From: DASXTB01 sp036505615
GTDB taxonomy: Bacteria > Acidobacteriota > UBA6911 > JACQSX01
Length of the DNA: 23,158 nt
Assembly (NCBI GenBank): GCA_036505615.1
Contig: DASXTB010000359.1
Coordinates: 1 to 23,158, forward strand
Reading direction: 5' to 3'
The notes beneath the pieces were generated by a model. That model saw only the letters and a list, made by a program, of their open reading frames with translations. It ran no database searches and was not told the origin of the DNA. Positions 7,435 through 15,294 of the stretch are shown here, piece after piece; the first letter of the stretch is position 1; each line of letters opens with the position of its first letter. The position numbers and the translations under genes were made by a program.

Positions 7435-8287
7435 CTACTGAAGCGGCCCGATCTCAATGTTTCGGTACATTATCTCCGCGCCTTCCGCCTGCAGCAGGAT
7501 GCGGCCCTTCCTTAGCGGAACGAATTTCTGCTGATCGGACGGGTCCGGTTGGCTGATGGCCCAACAGCGGTTGTTGGTCTTGCCATTGACGGCATGCGTC
7601 GCGCTGTCTGCGCGTACTGTTAATTCAATGGTATTCCACCCCTCCACTTCGTTCAGCTCGCTTTTGACGATGCGAGAAATCCAGTCCCCGCCCTGCGATC
7701 GCTCCACACCCCCTCTTGCCGGATCAAGAAAAATGAGAACCAGCCCATTGGTTGGGGGAATCTGGAGCAATCTGTTGCGGGTCCAGTGTTGAAGTAACGC
7801 GAGTCCTCACGGTAAAAATATCGCCCACGTCTCCTTCCTGGATTTGAAATTCGACGCTGCGTGGCCAAACCTTGTCCGGTCCGACAACATGATAGAGGAG
7901 ACCGGAATCACGCTTACCTTGCGCGCGCGGTGCAAAGCGCTTCGTCCCCCAGCGGTATTGAAGACGCAAGTGGTAGTCGGCATACTCCGTCTCTGTCGCC
8001 ACGTACCCGAAAGGCATTTTCGCGCCGTCGTCGGCATCCTTATATATATGGATCATGCCATCATGTACCTGAAAGACCTTCTCCGGATCGTTGTTATTTC
8101 CTTTCTCGGCAATGTAGGTATACCAGCCGTCGAGGTTTTGTCCATTGAACAATCGAACCGTCTCGGATGAAGCTCTTTCGGCGATGAGAGAAGCGCTCGG
8201 GTTTTCTCTGATGCCGCTGTCCGTATTGGTTGCGGCGAGACCTGCGACAGAGAGGAAAAACATCTGGCTAACTATTTTGAAATTCAT
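7435..8287 (-). pseudogene. DUF1080 (3-keto-disaccharide hydrolase-like) secreted protein, frameshifted
   Basis: Two overlapping minus-strand frames together make one DUF1080 protein. The upstream frame (8287 to about 7780, open until a stop at 7724) gives a signal peptide (MNFKIVSQMFFLSVAGLAA) and then VRLFNGQNLDGWYTYI, MPFGYVATETEYADYHLRLQ and VEFQIQEGDVGDIFTV, typical of the family's beta-sandwich. The downstream frame (open from 7806 to 7435) continues with GGDWISRIVKSELNEVEGWN and ends LQAEGAEIMYRNIEIGPLQ, the usual C-terminus. The switch lies within 7727-7806, most likely near 7765-7800, and corresponds to one extra base or two missing bases. Either the gene is broken or there is a sequencing error. 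It lies 40 bases downstream of the TonB-dependent receptor on the same strand. Family members act on sugars or bind carbohydrate. Confidence 0.8.
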
Positions 8288-8327
8288 CGTGTTCGGCGGA
8301 CGCCGAAAACAGCCGCCTGTGGCCGGC

Positions 8328-11300
8328 TTAAAAGCTGTACTTAAGCGCCAGTTGAATCTCGCGCTCGCCCGTCGCCGCGGTGATCTTCCCCGCCGAGTTC
8401 ACTGTAATGTTGTTCCCCGGATTGAGGAATCTGGGCGTGTTGGTGGCGTTGAACATCTCCGCGCGGAACTGAAGGTAGTGGCCTTCCAGAATTTGAAAAT
8501 TCTTGTGAAGCGCGAAATCCAACCGGCGCAGGCCCGGTCCGGTCAAGATGTTTCGGCCGGATGTGCCGTAATGAAATCGCTCCGGTACTGCAAAAGCCTT
8601 CGCGTCAAACCACTTTTGCAATGTTGGATTATCCACTCTGCCATCTGCGATTCGATCCGGGCGATTGCTTCCTCCAACATTGGCTGGATCGCCGGGCACA
8701 ATAGGAGTAAATGGAAATCCCGCTCGCAAGGTCGCAATGCCCAGCAGTTGCCATCCTCCTAAAATCGCCTCCAGCGGGGCGTTCCATGCGGAGCCGAATC
8801 TTCGGCCTCTTCCAAATGGAAGCGAGTAGGAGAAATTCGCCGTGAATCTCTGTCGTGCGTCAAAGGCGGTCCGTCCTCGGTCATAGCGGCGGTTTCGGAT
8901 ATCTTGAAAGCCGGAGCTGAACTCGTCGCCGTCAGAGAGTGCCTTGGAAAACGTATAGCCGATACGATAAGTCAACCCATGCGACAAGCGCTTCTCCAGC
9001 TTCGTCTGCAGCGAGTGATAAACGCTATTGCCGATCGATGAGAAGATCAGAATGGAAGAAAAGTCCTTGGGAAAGGGGCGTCGCGGCTGAATAGCGCCGG
9101 AAGCCGGAGTAGGCTGATTGATATTGGGAGTGAGCGGCAGCGCGATACCATGAGTGCCGACATAACCGATTTCCAGCATCATGTCTTGTCGGATCAGGTA
9201 TTGAGTCAAGAGGCTGAAGTGCTGTGTATAAGCGTCACGCCAGTCCGCTGTGACGCCGTTGGCCGTAGGAAACAGTTGCTCTGTTCCTCCCCCCAGCGTT
9301 GTAGCCAGATCCAGCGTGGGCTTCGCAGGATCCGAGCTTGCAGTCAGGTTGACTTGAAAAGGAGGATTGCGCCCCAGATTGTTTTGGGTGTTCAGCGTCT
9401 GGCTGCTGAAGAAGATTCCATAGCCGCCGCGCAGCACCACTCGCCTGAACGGTCGATAAGCAAACCCAATTCGGGGCCCTAAATTATTCCAGTCGGTCTG
9501 ATACCCTCCGCCGGGAACCCCCTCCGTGCCCGCGCGAATTAGTCTGGCGCGAATCGGATCGAATACGGCTTTGCGATCCCGGATTTCTCTCGGGGGTTGA
9601 AAAAGATCCCAGCGCAGTCCGAGATTGAGCGTCAACTTGGCCATTAAGCCCCAATCGTCTTGCAGGAAGCCGGCCGCCCAGACAGCCCGGTCGCGCACGT
9701 AATCTTCAACCTTGGTAACGCTGGCGGCATCCGGATAGCCAAGCAAAAAATCGGTGATACCATCGCCGCTAAAGCGCCCGCTAAAATTGAAATTGCCTCC
9801 GAGATTGGGTGGAAAAAAACCATCCAAGCGAATCCTGCGAATATCAAAACCGGTCTTGATGGTGTGATTAGCGCGCACCAGTGAAAATGTATCCGCCCAC
9901 TGGAGATTCTCGACGACCCGCAGATTCGGCAAAAAGGAAGCAGCGCCGTAGGTAGTCCAGCCGGAGATAGTGAATCTGGGGAACAAAGATTCTCTGGGCG
10001 TGTCGGGCGGCCCTTGAATACCCAGTTCTTGGGCCCAGTTCCGGTCGGAATAAAGGCTGAACCTATCCACGTGGTTCCGGTTATAACCGAAGCGGAATTC
10101 ATTGAGCGTTTTCGCATCCAGAGTGCGCGTGTAGCTGATGGCGGCGTTGACGACCCGTTCAAAACTCTGCTCGCCGCTGGTGCTCAAGGCCGAGTCACCA
10201 ATTGCGGGCGTAGGGAAGACACCCGGCAAGACCCGGTTCTGTTTCCAGGTGGAGACGCGCACAAAGACGCTGTCGCTGTCTGTGATGCGATGGTCCAGTC
10301 GCAAAGTAAATTGATCGCGGTCCTCTGTCTGTTTTTGAAAGGCCGAAAAATTTACATTGTCCGGCGTGGTGCCCAGGCTGGGCAAAGGAACAAAAGTGAG
10401 AACGCGCTGCGCCACCGGATCCAGCCGGCCGGCGGGAATGGTTTTTCCGGGGAACGCGCTCCCGGTCAGTGGGTCTCTGATGGTTTTTGAGAACTCGGTC
10501 AGATCGCCGCGGCGCATGCGCTCCGTGGGGACGAAACCGCGCCGCAGATTTCCACGGCGGCTTCTCAGGCCTTGATATTCAAAGAAGCCGAAGGTTTGAT
10601 CTTTGACGATCGGAAATCCAAAAGTGCCGCCGAACTGGTTATAGACAAACGGCTCTTTTTGATTCTGCATATCGAAAAAGTTTCGCGCGTTGAGAACGCT
10701 ATTGCGGTGAAAATCAAAGAGCGTTCCATGGTATCGATTAGTGCCGGATTTAGTAACCACATTGATCTGCGCGCCCGCAGTGCGGCCAAATTCGGCGTCG
10801 TACAGGTTGGTGAGGACTTTAAATTCCCTGATGGCGTCTACATTGGGCCGCAGTGTGAAAAAATTATTCAGATTGTCGTTAGCATCGACGCCGTCCACTG
10901 AATAGCTGTTCTCGGCAGTACGCAGCCCGTTGACGCTGACTGCTGCACCGGTGCGGTCTTCCTGCCGGCTGCCCTCGCCCTCGACGGTTCCGGGAACGAG
11001 CAATGCCAGTTGCAGAAAATTGCGGCCATTGAGCGGGAGATCCGCCACCTGCTTCTCGTCGATCACCTCGCCCACCATCGATGTGTCCGTATCCAACATG
11101 GTAGCTTTGCCGGTTACCTGAACCTGATCGCTGATCTCGCCAACTTCAAGCGTAAGATCGACGCGCGCTTTCTGGTTCACCTCGAGCTTGATGTTTTCAA
11201 CAACTGCAGTCTTAAAACCGGGTAGGGTCGCGACAACGCGATAGGTTCCCACGCGCAGCTGAGGGATCGAATAGTAACCGGAATCATTCGTGATCGCCGA

Positions 11301-11528
11301 CCGCTTCAGACCTGTTTCCAGATGGTGAACGGAGATCTCCGCACCAGGAATGACGGCGCCCAAGGTGTCGATGACATTACCGAGAATGGTACCTGATGTC
11401 AGGCTGACCTGGGCAAAGGAGATGGTGGAAAACAAGCACGCCACCAGGATACCGGGGGCGCAACGCAGGAACGGGATGGAGTGAAGGCTGATTTTTTGAA
11501 ACTGCAATGGCCGCGCTTGGGATTGCAT
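8328..11528 (-). CDS. Oar-like TonB-dependent outer-membrane receptor with carboxypeptidase-regulatory N-terminal domain
   Basis: The protein has 1066 residues. A signal peptide (hydrophobic stretch about 25-38) ends near SFAQ. A carboxypeptidase-regulatory-like domain (about 46-127) shows GTILGNVIDTLGAVIPGAEI and GYYSIPQLRVGTYRV. A plug domain follows (VADLPLNGRNFLQLALLVPG, then RTAENSYSVDGVDANDNLNN). The remainder is a long barrel rich in aromatic and alternating residues ending in phenylalanine (ALKYSF), the outer-membrane assembly signal. This is the architecture of the large receptors expanded in Acidobacteriota, thought to import oligosaccharides or other large substrates. No clear TonB box was found. 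A weak GAGG precedes the ATG. The DUF1080 gene follows after 40 bases, suggesting a sugar-related pair; the pit gene ends 84 bases upstream on the same strand. Confidence 0.94.
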   Translation of the reverse strand: MQSQARPLQFQKISLHSIPFLRCAPGILVACLFSTISFAQVSLTSGTILGNVIDTLGAVIPGAEISVHHLETGLKRSAITNDSGYYSIPQLRVGTYRVVATLPGFKTAVVENIKLEVNQKARVDLTLEVGEISDQVQVTGKATMLDTDTSMVGEVIDEKQVADLPLNGRNFLQLALLVPGTVEGEGSRQEDRTGAAVSVNGLRTAENSYSVDGVDANDNLNNFFTLRPNVDAIREFKVLTNLYDAEFGRTAGAQINVVTKSGTNRYHGTLFDFHRNSVLNARNFFDMQNQKEPFVYNQFGGTFGFPIVKDQTFGFFEYQGLRSRRGNLRRGFVPTERMRRGDLTEFSKTIRDPLTGSAFPGKTIPAGRLDPVAQRVLTFVPLPSLGTTPDNVNFSAFQKQTEDRDQFTLRLDHRITDSDSVFVRVSTWKQNRVLPGVFPTPAIGDSALSTSGEQSFERVVNAAISYTRTLDAKTLNEFRFGYNRNHVDRFSLYSDRNWAQELGIQGPPDTPRESLFPRFTISGWTTYGAASFLPNLRVVENLQWADTFSLVRANHTIKTGFDIRRIRLDGFFPPNLGGNFNFSGRFSGDGITDFLLGYPDAASVTKVEDYVRDRAVWAAGFLQDDWGLMAKLTLNLGLRWDLFQPPREIRDRKAVFDPIRARLIRAGTEGVPGGGYQTDWNNLGPRIGFAYRPFRRVVLRGGYGIFFSSQTLNTQNNLGRNPPFQVNLTASSDPAKPTLDLATTLGGGTEQLFPTANGVTADWRDAYTQHFSLLTQYLIRQDMMLEIGYVGTHGIALPLTPNINQPTPASGAIQPRRPFPKDFSSILIFSSIGNSVYHSLQTKLEKRLSHGLTYRIGYTFSKALSDGDEFSSGFQDIRNRRYDRGRTAFDARQRFTANFSYSLPFGRGRRFGSAWNAPLEAILGGWQLLGIATLRAGFPFTPIVPGDPANVGGSNRPDRIADGRVDNPTLQKWFDAKAFAVPERFHYGTSGRNILTGPGLRRLDFALHKNFQILEGHYLQFRAEMFNATNTPRFLNPGNNITVNSAGKITAATGEREIQLALKYSF

Positions 11529-11548
11529 GGGCCTCGAAATTTGAAGTG

Positions 11549-11557
11549 ATTATCATA
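11549..11557 (-). promoter_or_regulatory. Possible -10 element for the TonB-dependent receptor
   Basis: On the minus strand TATGATAAT stands about 20 bases upstream of the receptor start, with TTGCAG 19 bases further up as a poor -35. The spacing is longer than ideal, so this is only a candidate start for transcription separate from the ars operon. Confidence 0.25.
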
Positions 11558-11580
11558 ACCGGACTTCGAGTAAGGCCTGC

Positions 11581-11606
11581 AAAAAAACGACAGAACAGGT
11601 GAGTCG
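11581..11606 (-). terminator. Weak candidate terminator after pit
   Basis: On the minus strand CGAC and GTCG, eleven bases apart, are followed by seven T residues, just after the pit stop. The four-base stem is weak, so read-through into the receptor gene cannot be excluded. Confidence 0.3.
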
Positions 11607-11612
11607 ATTTTT

Positions 11613-12707
11613 TCATTGAAATCCAGCAGCGTGGAGCAGCAGCAGGGTGGCTGCGGCAAGCATTGCGGCTCCCGGGAGTGTGACCATCCAGGCGAGGACC
11701 ATCTCGCCAACGAGTGACCAGTTTGCTTTGTGCGCGCCAGCCGAAAGGCCGAAGATTGCCCCTGAGGCCACATGCGTTGTTGACATGGGCCAGCCAAACG
11801 CTGCCCCTGGCCCGACGAGAGTGGCGGTAATCAGGTTGGCGATCAAGCCCTCGCGGTGATCCATCCGAGTGACCTTAAACGCGAGAACATCGGTAACTCG
11901 CCGTCCCGCAAGCCAGCTTCCACCCAATATCCCCGTCGTAACCACCGCGAACGCCAGCACCGGCGGCACAGCAGAGAATCCGGAAACGGCTACTGCTCCC
12001 AAGACAAGAGCCACCATCTTGGGTGCATCGTTCAGCCCTCGCGAGAAGCTTGCGGCCGCGCTCGTAAGCCAATGCAGATGATTAAACGTGATGCCGCGAG
12101 CGGCTGCTTCCTTGTTAGCTTCACAAGTGCTGAGGTGCACAACCGGCATGGCCGCCGTGAGCGTTGCGGTGGTTGCCAGAATCGGCTGTGCTGTTCGAAC
12201 GCAGACACAATCGGTCGAAGGAGCTATGGCGTTTGCAGCGCGAAGTGCTATAGCCGTAAGGAGGAGAGCTACGGCTGGGCTCAGAAGCAGCGGCAGCACG
12301 ATTTTGGCCGTAAGCGAAGACCAATTCATTCCCGCAGGACCGAAGGCCAGCAGCGCGACTCCAACCACCGATCCCACAATGGCGTGAGTCGTTGAAACAG
12401 GCAAACCTCTTCGGGTGGCGATCCCGATCCAGAATGCCGCACCGCAAATGACGGCCACAGCCGTTGCAACCGTCGGCCGAACGCCGGGAGCGAGCAGTCC
12501 TTTGCCGAATGTCTTCACCATGGCGCCGGCAAAGAACGCTCCAGCCAGTCCGCCTATGCCGGTCCAGAACGTCCCCCAAGCAATAGCGCGCCGAGAATTT
12601 GTCATGCCGCTTCCCACGAGAGTCGCGATTCCCTTGGCGACATCGTTGGCCCCGTTTGCATAGGCAATTGTGAGGCCAATCAGGAAAACGAGAATGACGG
12701 TTGTCAT
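11613..12707 (-). CDS. pit: PiT-family inorganic phosphate transporter
   Basis: The protein has 364 residues and is almost entirely membrane segments. Both PiT signatures are present as an inverted pair: YANGANDVAKGIATLVGSGM near the N-terminus and SRGLNDAPKMVALVLG in the second half, each with the conserved ND. The central loop is short, as in bacterial low-affinity phosphate (metal-phosphate) symporters. The start overlaps the arsS stop by four bases (ATGA), making it the third cistron of arsM-arsS-pit. PiT carriers can also move arsenate because of its similarity to phosphate. In this operon it could therefore supply arsenate or phosphate for organoarsenic synthesis, or maintain phosphate uptake under arsenate stress. 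That role is inference; the family assignment is strong. Confidence 0.93.
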   Translation of the reverse strand: MTTVILVFLIGLTIAYANGANDVAKGIATLVGSGMTNSRRAIAWGTFWTGIGGLAGAFFAGAMVKTFGKGLLAPGVRPTVATAVAVICGAAFWIGIATRRGLPVSTTHAIVGSVVGVALLAFGPAGMNWSSLTAKIVLPLLLSPAVALLLTAIALRAANAIAPSTDCVCVRTAQPILATTATLTAAMPVVHLSTCEANKEAAARGITFNHLHWLTSAAASFSRGLNDAPKMVALVLGAVAVSGFSAVPPVLAFAVVTTGILGGSWLAGRRVTDVLAFKVTRMDHREGLIANLITATLVGPGAAFGWPMSTTHVASGAIFGLSAGAHKANWSLVGEMVLAWMVTLPGAAMLAAATLLLLHAAGFQ

Positions 12708-13705
12708 TGCAGCGAACCTCCGCAGCCCGAACCCGATCCGGCGGTGCAGCCGAAGCAGTGGCTGGCGGTTGCAATCAGCCGGCCTGCCATCCCGCTGAAG
12801 GAGTCGATTTCCCAGATGGTGCTTACTCCCGGCATCTTAATTTCGAGCATCTGATTGAAATCGCAGTCATACAGCTTGCCGTCCCAACCGACACTCACCA
12901 GAGAACGGCACATAAGCTTTTCCACGGTTGCAGGATTGAAATGGTTCACCAGCAGGGACATGTATTGCTCATGCTTGCCGCTGCGCATGAGAAACTCAGC
13001 AAAGCGCTTGATTGGCATATTGGTGATCGTGAAAAGGTGGTCGAATTCGATCCCATAGTGCTCACGCAATTGCCGCTTGTAATCACCTTCCAGCTTCTCT
13101 TGCGGCGGTGGAAGATAAGCACCCAAAGGGTTATAGACTAGATTCAGTGTCAGATTGGAATCGCCTTTTCCATAGCCGAGTTCATTCAGAACCTCAAGGG
13201 CGCAAATGCTTTTGTCGAACACTCCCTTGCCACGCTGTTTGTCAACATTCTCTGCCGTGTAGCACGGTAAGCTCGCAGTAATCGTGACCTGATATTCTGC
13301 GAGAAACTCGGCCAAGCCTGCCTGCCCTCGCTCAAACAGAACTGTCAGGTTGCAGCGATCGATGACCTGCAGGCCTCGGCGCCGGGCTTCGCGGACGAGC
13401 CAGCGGAAGTGTGGGTTCAGTTCCGGCGCGCCTCCCGTGATATCAACGGTGTCAATCGTCGGGCTGTTGTCGAGAAGCGCGATCGCTCGTTGCGCCACTT
13501 CGACCGGCATGATCTCAGTCCTTTTTGGACCGGCTTCGACGTGGCAGTGATGACATGCCTGGTTGCAGAGCTTGCCCACATTGATTTGCAGCGTCGTGGT
13601 CTCCACTCGGGACAGCGGCCCCACTCCGCGCTGGGCAAGGACAGCATCAAAGTCGGCTGTGTCGAACTGTCCAAGAATGGGGAGTGTTTTCGTGGGACTG
13701 GCCAT
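12704..13705 (-). CDS. arsS: Arsenosugar biosynthesis radical SAM protein ArsS
   Basis: The protein has 333 residues. The start at 13705 is chosen because GAGGAG lies eight bases upstream; a GTG three codons earlier would abut the ribosome site. The radical SAM cluster motif is CNQACHHCH (Cys47, Cys51, Cys54), with VDITGGAPELNPHF as the following SAM-binding strand. The C-terminal part has further cysteines (MCRSLVSVGWDGKLYDCDF) and ends CFGCTAGSGSGC, the pattern of the DUF3641 auxiliary domain of ArsS. ArsS is known to join dimethylated arsenic to the adenosyl group of SAM on the way to arsenosugars. The ATG shares one base with the arsM stop (TGATG) and the 3' end overlaps pit by four bases. 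Coupling to arsM supports the assignment strongly. Confidence 0.94.
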   Translation of the reverse strand: MASPTKTLPILGQFDTADFDAVLAQRGVGPLSRVETTTLQINVGKLCNQACHHCHVEAGPKRTEIMPVEVAQRAIALLDNSPTIDTVDITGGAPELNPHFRWLVREARRRGLQVIDRCNLTVLFERGQAGLAEFLAEYQVTITASLPCYTAENVDKQRGKGVFDKSICALEVLNELGYGKGDSNLTLNLVYNPLGAYLPPPQEKLEGDYKRQLREHYGIEFDHLFTITNMPIKRFAEFLMRSGKHEQYMSLLVNHFNPATVEKLMCRSLVSVGWDGKLYDCDFNQMLEIKMPGVSTIWEIDSFSGMAGRLIATASHCFGCTAGSGSGCGGSLQ

Positions 13706-14880
13706 CAGCAGCACTCCTCATCCGGCTCACAGCAGGGCCGCGCCTCAGTGGTCAGGCGATAATCCTGACCTTTTGTCTCTCTCGGATCGCGAACCATTCC
13801 CTTCGAGCATGGGAACGGCGCTGCCTCTTCAAGAGGAGGTTTGACGAGCGGCTCGACAAAATCAAAATGTTGCCGATAAGGCTCCTGCGAGTAGATGCCG
13901 AAGGTCTTCTCGCAAACGGCGACGCGGACGCCGCGACGGAGAACGTGTCCATCGTCGTCACGCACTTCCTCGAATGGTCCCCTGTAAATAACAGCCTGCT
14001 TTTGATCGAGGCAAGGCCCTTCTTTGCCTTTATAGGCGACTACCGTTGTGCTGCGGAACTCGATGCCCGTGACTGTGCGCCAGGGCTCTGCCTGACGTGA
14101 GAGAACCGTGATCCCATAGAAGCCGGCATCTTCGAAGGCTTGGAGGAACTTGTCCTCGCGTAGCGCGCCCGAAATACATCCACTCCACAGCTCTGGATCG
14201 CGCTGCAGTTGGTCGGGAACTTCTTCATCGCTGACGATGTCGGAAATTACGCTCCGTCCTCCGCGCCGCAGGACGCGAAAGATCTCGCTGAAGAGTTGTC
14301 GTTTATCCTCGCTCTTGACCAGGTTCAGAACACAGTTGGAAACCACCACATCGACCGATTCGTCCGACACAAGCGGTTGGTATTCACGGATCATCTCCTT
14401 CTGTCTCTCCAATTGTTCGAGATCAGCGCAGCAGCGGACCGGGTTGAACTCAAGCCAGGTATCCAGAGCCGCAAGGTCCAATCTGAGATCCTGAATTCTG
14501 CCTTTCTTAAACGAGACATTTGCGTAACCAACGCGCTCGGCAATCACGGGCGCGTTACGCCGCGCGACTGCAAGCATGTCATCATTCATGTCGATGCCAA
14601 TTACGTTGCCGCTCTGACCCACAATCTGGCTGGCGATAAAGCAGACCTTTCCCGCGCCGGAGCCGAGATCGAGCACCGTTTCACCCCGTCTCAGATAGCG
14701 GGTCGGATCTCCACAGCCGTAGTCCCGCTCAAGAACTTCTGCCGGAATCGCGCTTAGCAACTTCGGGTCGTACTGTGTGGGGCAGCAGAGGTTCGCTTCC
14801 TGCTGCGCTGCGCCCCTCGAATACCGCTCACGGATGGCATCCTCCATGTTGAGTGTGGAAGCAGCGAAACGCTGAGACAT
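13705..14880 (-). CDS. arsM: ArsM-type arsenite S-adenosylmethionine methyltransferase
   Basis: The protein has 391 residues. The start at 14880 is preferred because AAGGAG lies five bases before the ATG; an in-frame ATG at 14937 has no such site. The SAM-binding motif is VLDLGSGAGK (69-78). The cysteines expected for As(III) binding are visible: NLCCPTQY (32-33), YGCGDP (56), SNCVLNLV (183) and SGCISGAL (235), matching the four catalytic cysteines known in algal ArsM. A C-terminal extension of about 105 residues ends in CCEPDEECC, suggesting an additional soft-metal site. The enzyme methylates arsenite to mono- and dimethylarsenicals, the substrate for ArsS. The GAGGAG coding Glu-Glu in the tail doubles as the arsS ribosome site. 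The gene heads the arsM-arsS-pit operon behind a structured leader. Confidence 0.95.
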   Translation of the reverse strand: MSQRFAASTLNMEDAIRERYSRGAAQQEANLCCPTQYDPKLLSAIPAEVLERDYGCGDPTRYLRRGETVLDLGSGAGKVCFIASQIVGQSGNVIGIDMNDDMLAVARRNAPVIAERVGYANVSFKKGRIQDLRLDLAALDTWLEFNPVRCCADLEQLERQKEMIREYQPLVSDESVDVVVSNCVLNLVKSEDKRQLFSEIFRVLRRGGRSVISDIVSDEEVPDQLQRDPELWSGCISGALREDKFLQAFEDAGFYGITVLSRQAEPWRTVTGIEFRSTTVVAYKGKEGPCLDQKQAVIYRGPFEEVRDDDGHVLRRGVRVAVCEKTFGIYSQEPYRQHFDFVEPLVKPPLEEAAPFPCSKGMVRDPRETKGQDYRLTTEARPCCEPDEECC

Positions 14881-14896
14881 AACTTCTCCTTCCTTC

Positions 14897-14914
14897 TTCA
14901 TATCGAAACATGAA
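14897..14914. promoter_or_regulatory. Palindromic operator-like site in front of arsM
   Basis: TTCAT-N8-ATGAA is a perfect 5+5 inverted repeat ending 17 bases before the arsM start codon. Its position suits an ArsR/SmtB-type repressor site, but no arsR gene is in the window and five-base arms can occur by chance. Confidence 0.35.
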
Positions 14915-14919
14915 TCCTC

Positions 14920-14959
14920 AAAAAATCCACTGTGCATTCCTCGTGGATTAGATGCACAG
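14920..14959 (-). promoter_or_regulatory. Two interlocking, mutually exclusive hairpins in the arsM leader
   Basis: Two perfect inverted repeats overlap. CTGTGCAT (14930-14937) pairs with ATGCACAG (14952-14959). AATCCAC (14924-14930) pairs with GTGGATT (14943-14949). On the minus strand the second hairpin runs into six U residues (two of them in the stem), resembling a weak terminator, while the first would bury one of its arms in a loop and compete for the other. With no bases left to cross the first stem, a pseudoknot is not feasible, so the two folds exclude each other. The outer palindrome could instead be a protein-binding site. Confidence 0.4.
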
Positions 14960-15010
14960 GCATCCGAAACTTCCGCGAAAAAGTTCCCGAACTATCCGCT
15001 AGGTTTCCTT

Positions 15011-15090
15011 GGTGCACACGAGGTTCACAAATTGGCCAACCTTTAATCAGCCCGACAAGGCCCAGCTGGCCACTTGCCACTGTGTGCACC
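15011..15090. repeat. Long-range inverted repeat between the merA-like gene and arsM
   Basis: GGTGCACAC (15011-15019) is the exact reverse complement of GTGTGCACC (15082-15090). The 62 bases between them contain smaller repeats (AGGTT/AACCT, GGCC-CAGCT-GGCC), so this stretch could fold into a branched RNA or hold several protein sites. GCCACTG near 15074 recalls a B12 box, but other cobalamin riboswitch elements are absent. Confidence 0.4.
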
Positions 15091-15094
15091 CACA

Positions 15095-15121
15095 GCGCCG
15101 CGACCGACAGGGGCGCGGCGC
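15095..15121. repeat. GC-rich hairpin in the merA-like/arsM gap
   Basis: GCGCCGCG (15095-15102) and CGCGGCGC (15114-15121) form a perfect eight-base stem with an eleven-base loop. No T-run follows on either strand, so it is not a standard intrinsic terminator. Confidence 0.5.
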
Positions 15122-15132
15122 GGCAATCTAGG

Positions 15133-15157
15133 TTACCGCACAACCCCATAACGGTAA
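15133..15157. repeat. Short inverted repeat TTACCG-N13-CGGTAA
   Basis: Six-base perfect arms lie about 140 bases downstream of the merA-like stop. It may be part of a terminator or regulatory structure, but it lacks a U-tract. From here to 15294 nothing else is recognisable. Confidence 0.3.
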
Positions 15158-15294
15158 ATAGCTAGCCAGCTTGAGCGCAGCGGGATTGCCGACGCCGCCT
15201 AATTCTGTCGCGCCCTTCCGGTCGCGGCTCTGTGGCTGCACATAAAGCCCGTGTGGTTGGCTGGACGCACATTTCCAAAATCTGCGCACAGTTG

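Noticed and set aside
12121..12774. 217-residue minus-strand frame overlapping pit
   Set aside because: It is an out-of-frame shadow of the well-supported PiT gene with a low-complexity Arg/Ser/Cys composition.
14924..14959. H-type pseudoknot in the arsM leader
   Set aside because: There are no bases between the two 3' arms to cross the eight-base stem, so the helices are alternatives rather than a pseudoknot.
15011..15090. Cobalamin riboswitch suggested by GCCACTG near 15074
   Set aside because: The conserved GGGAA and GGTGAAAATCC elements and a proper B12 box are missing, and downstream genes on either strand are not B12-related.
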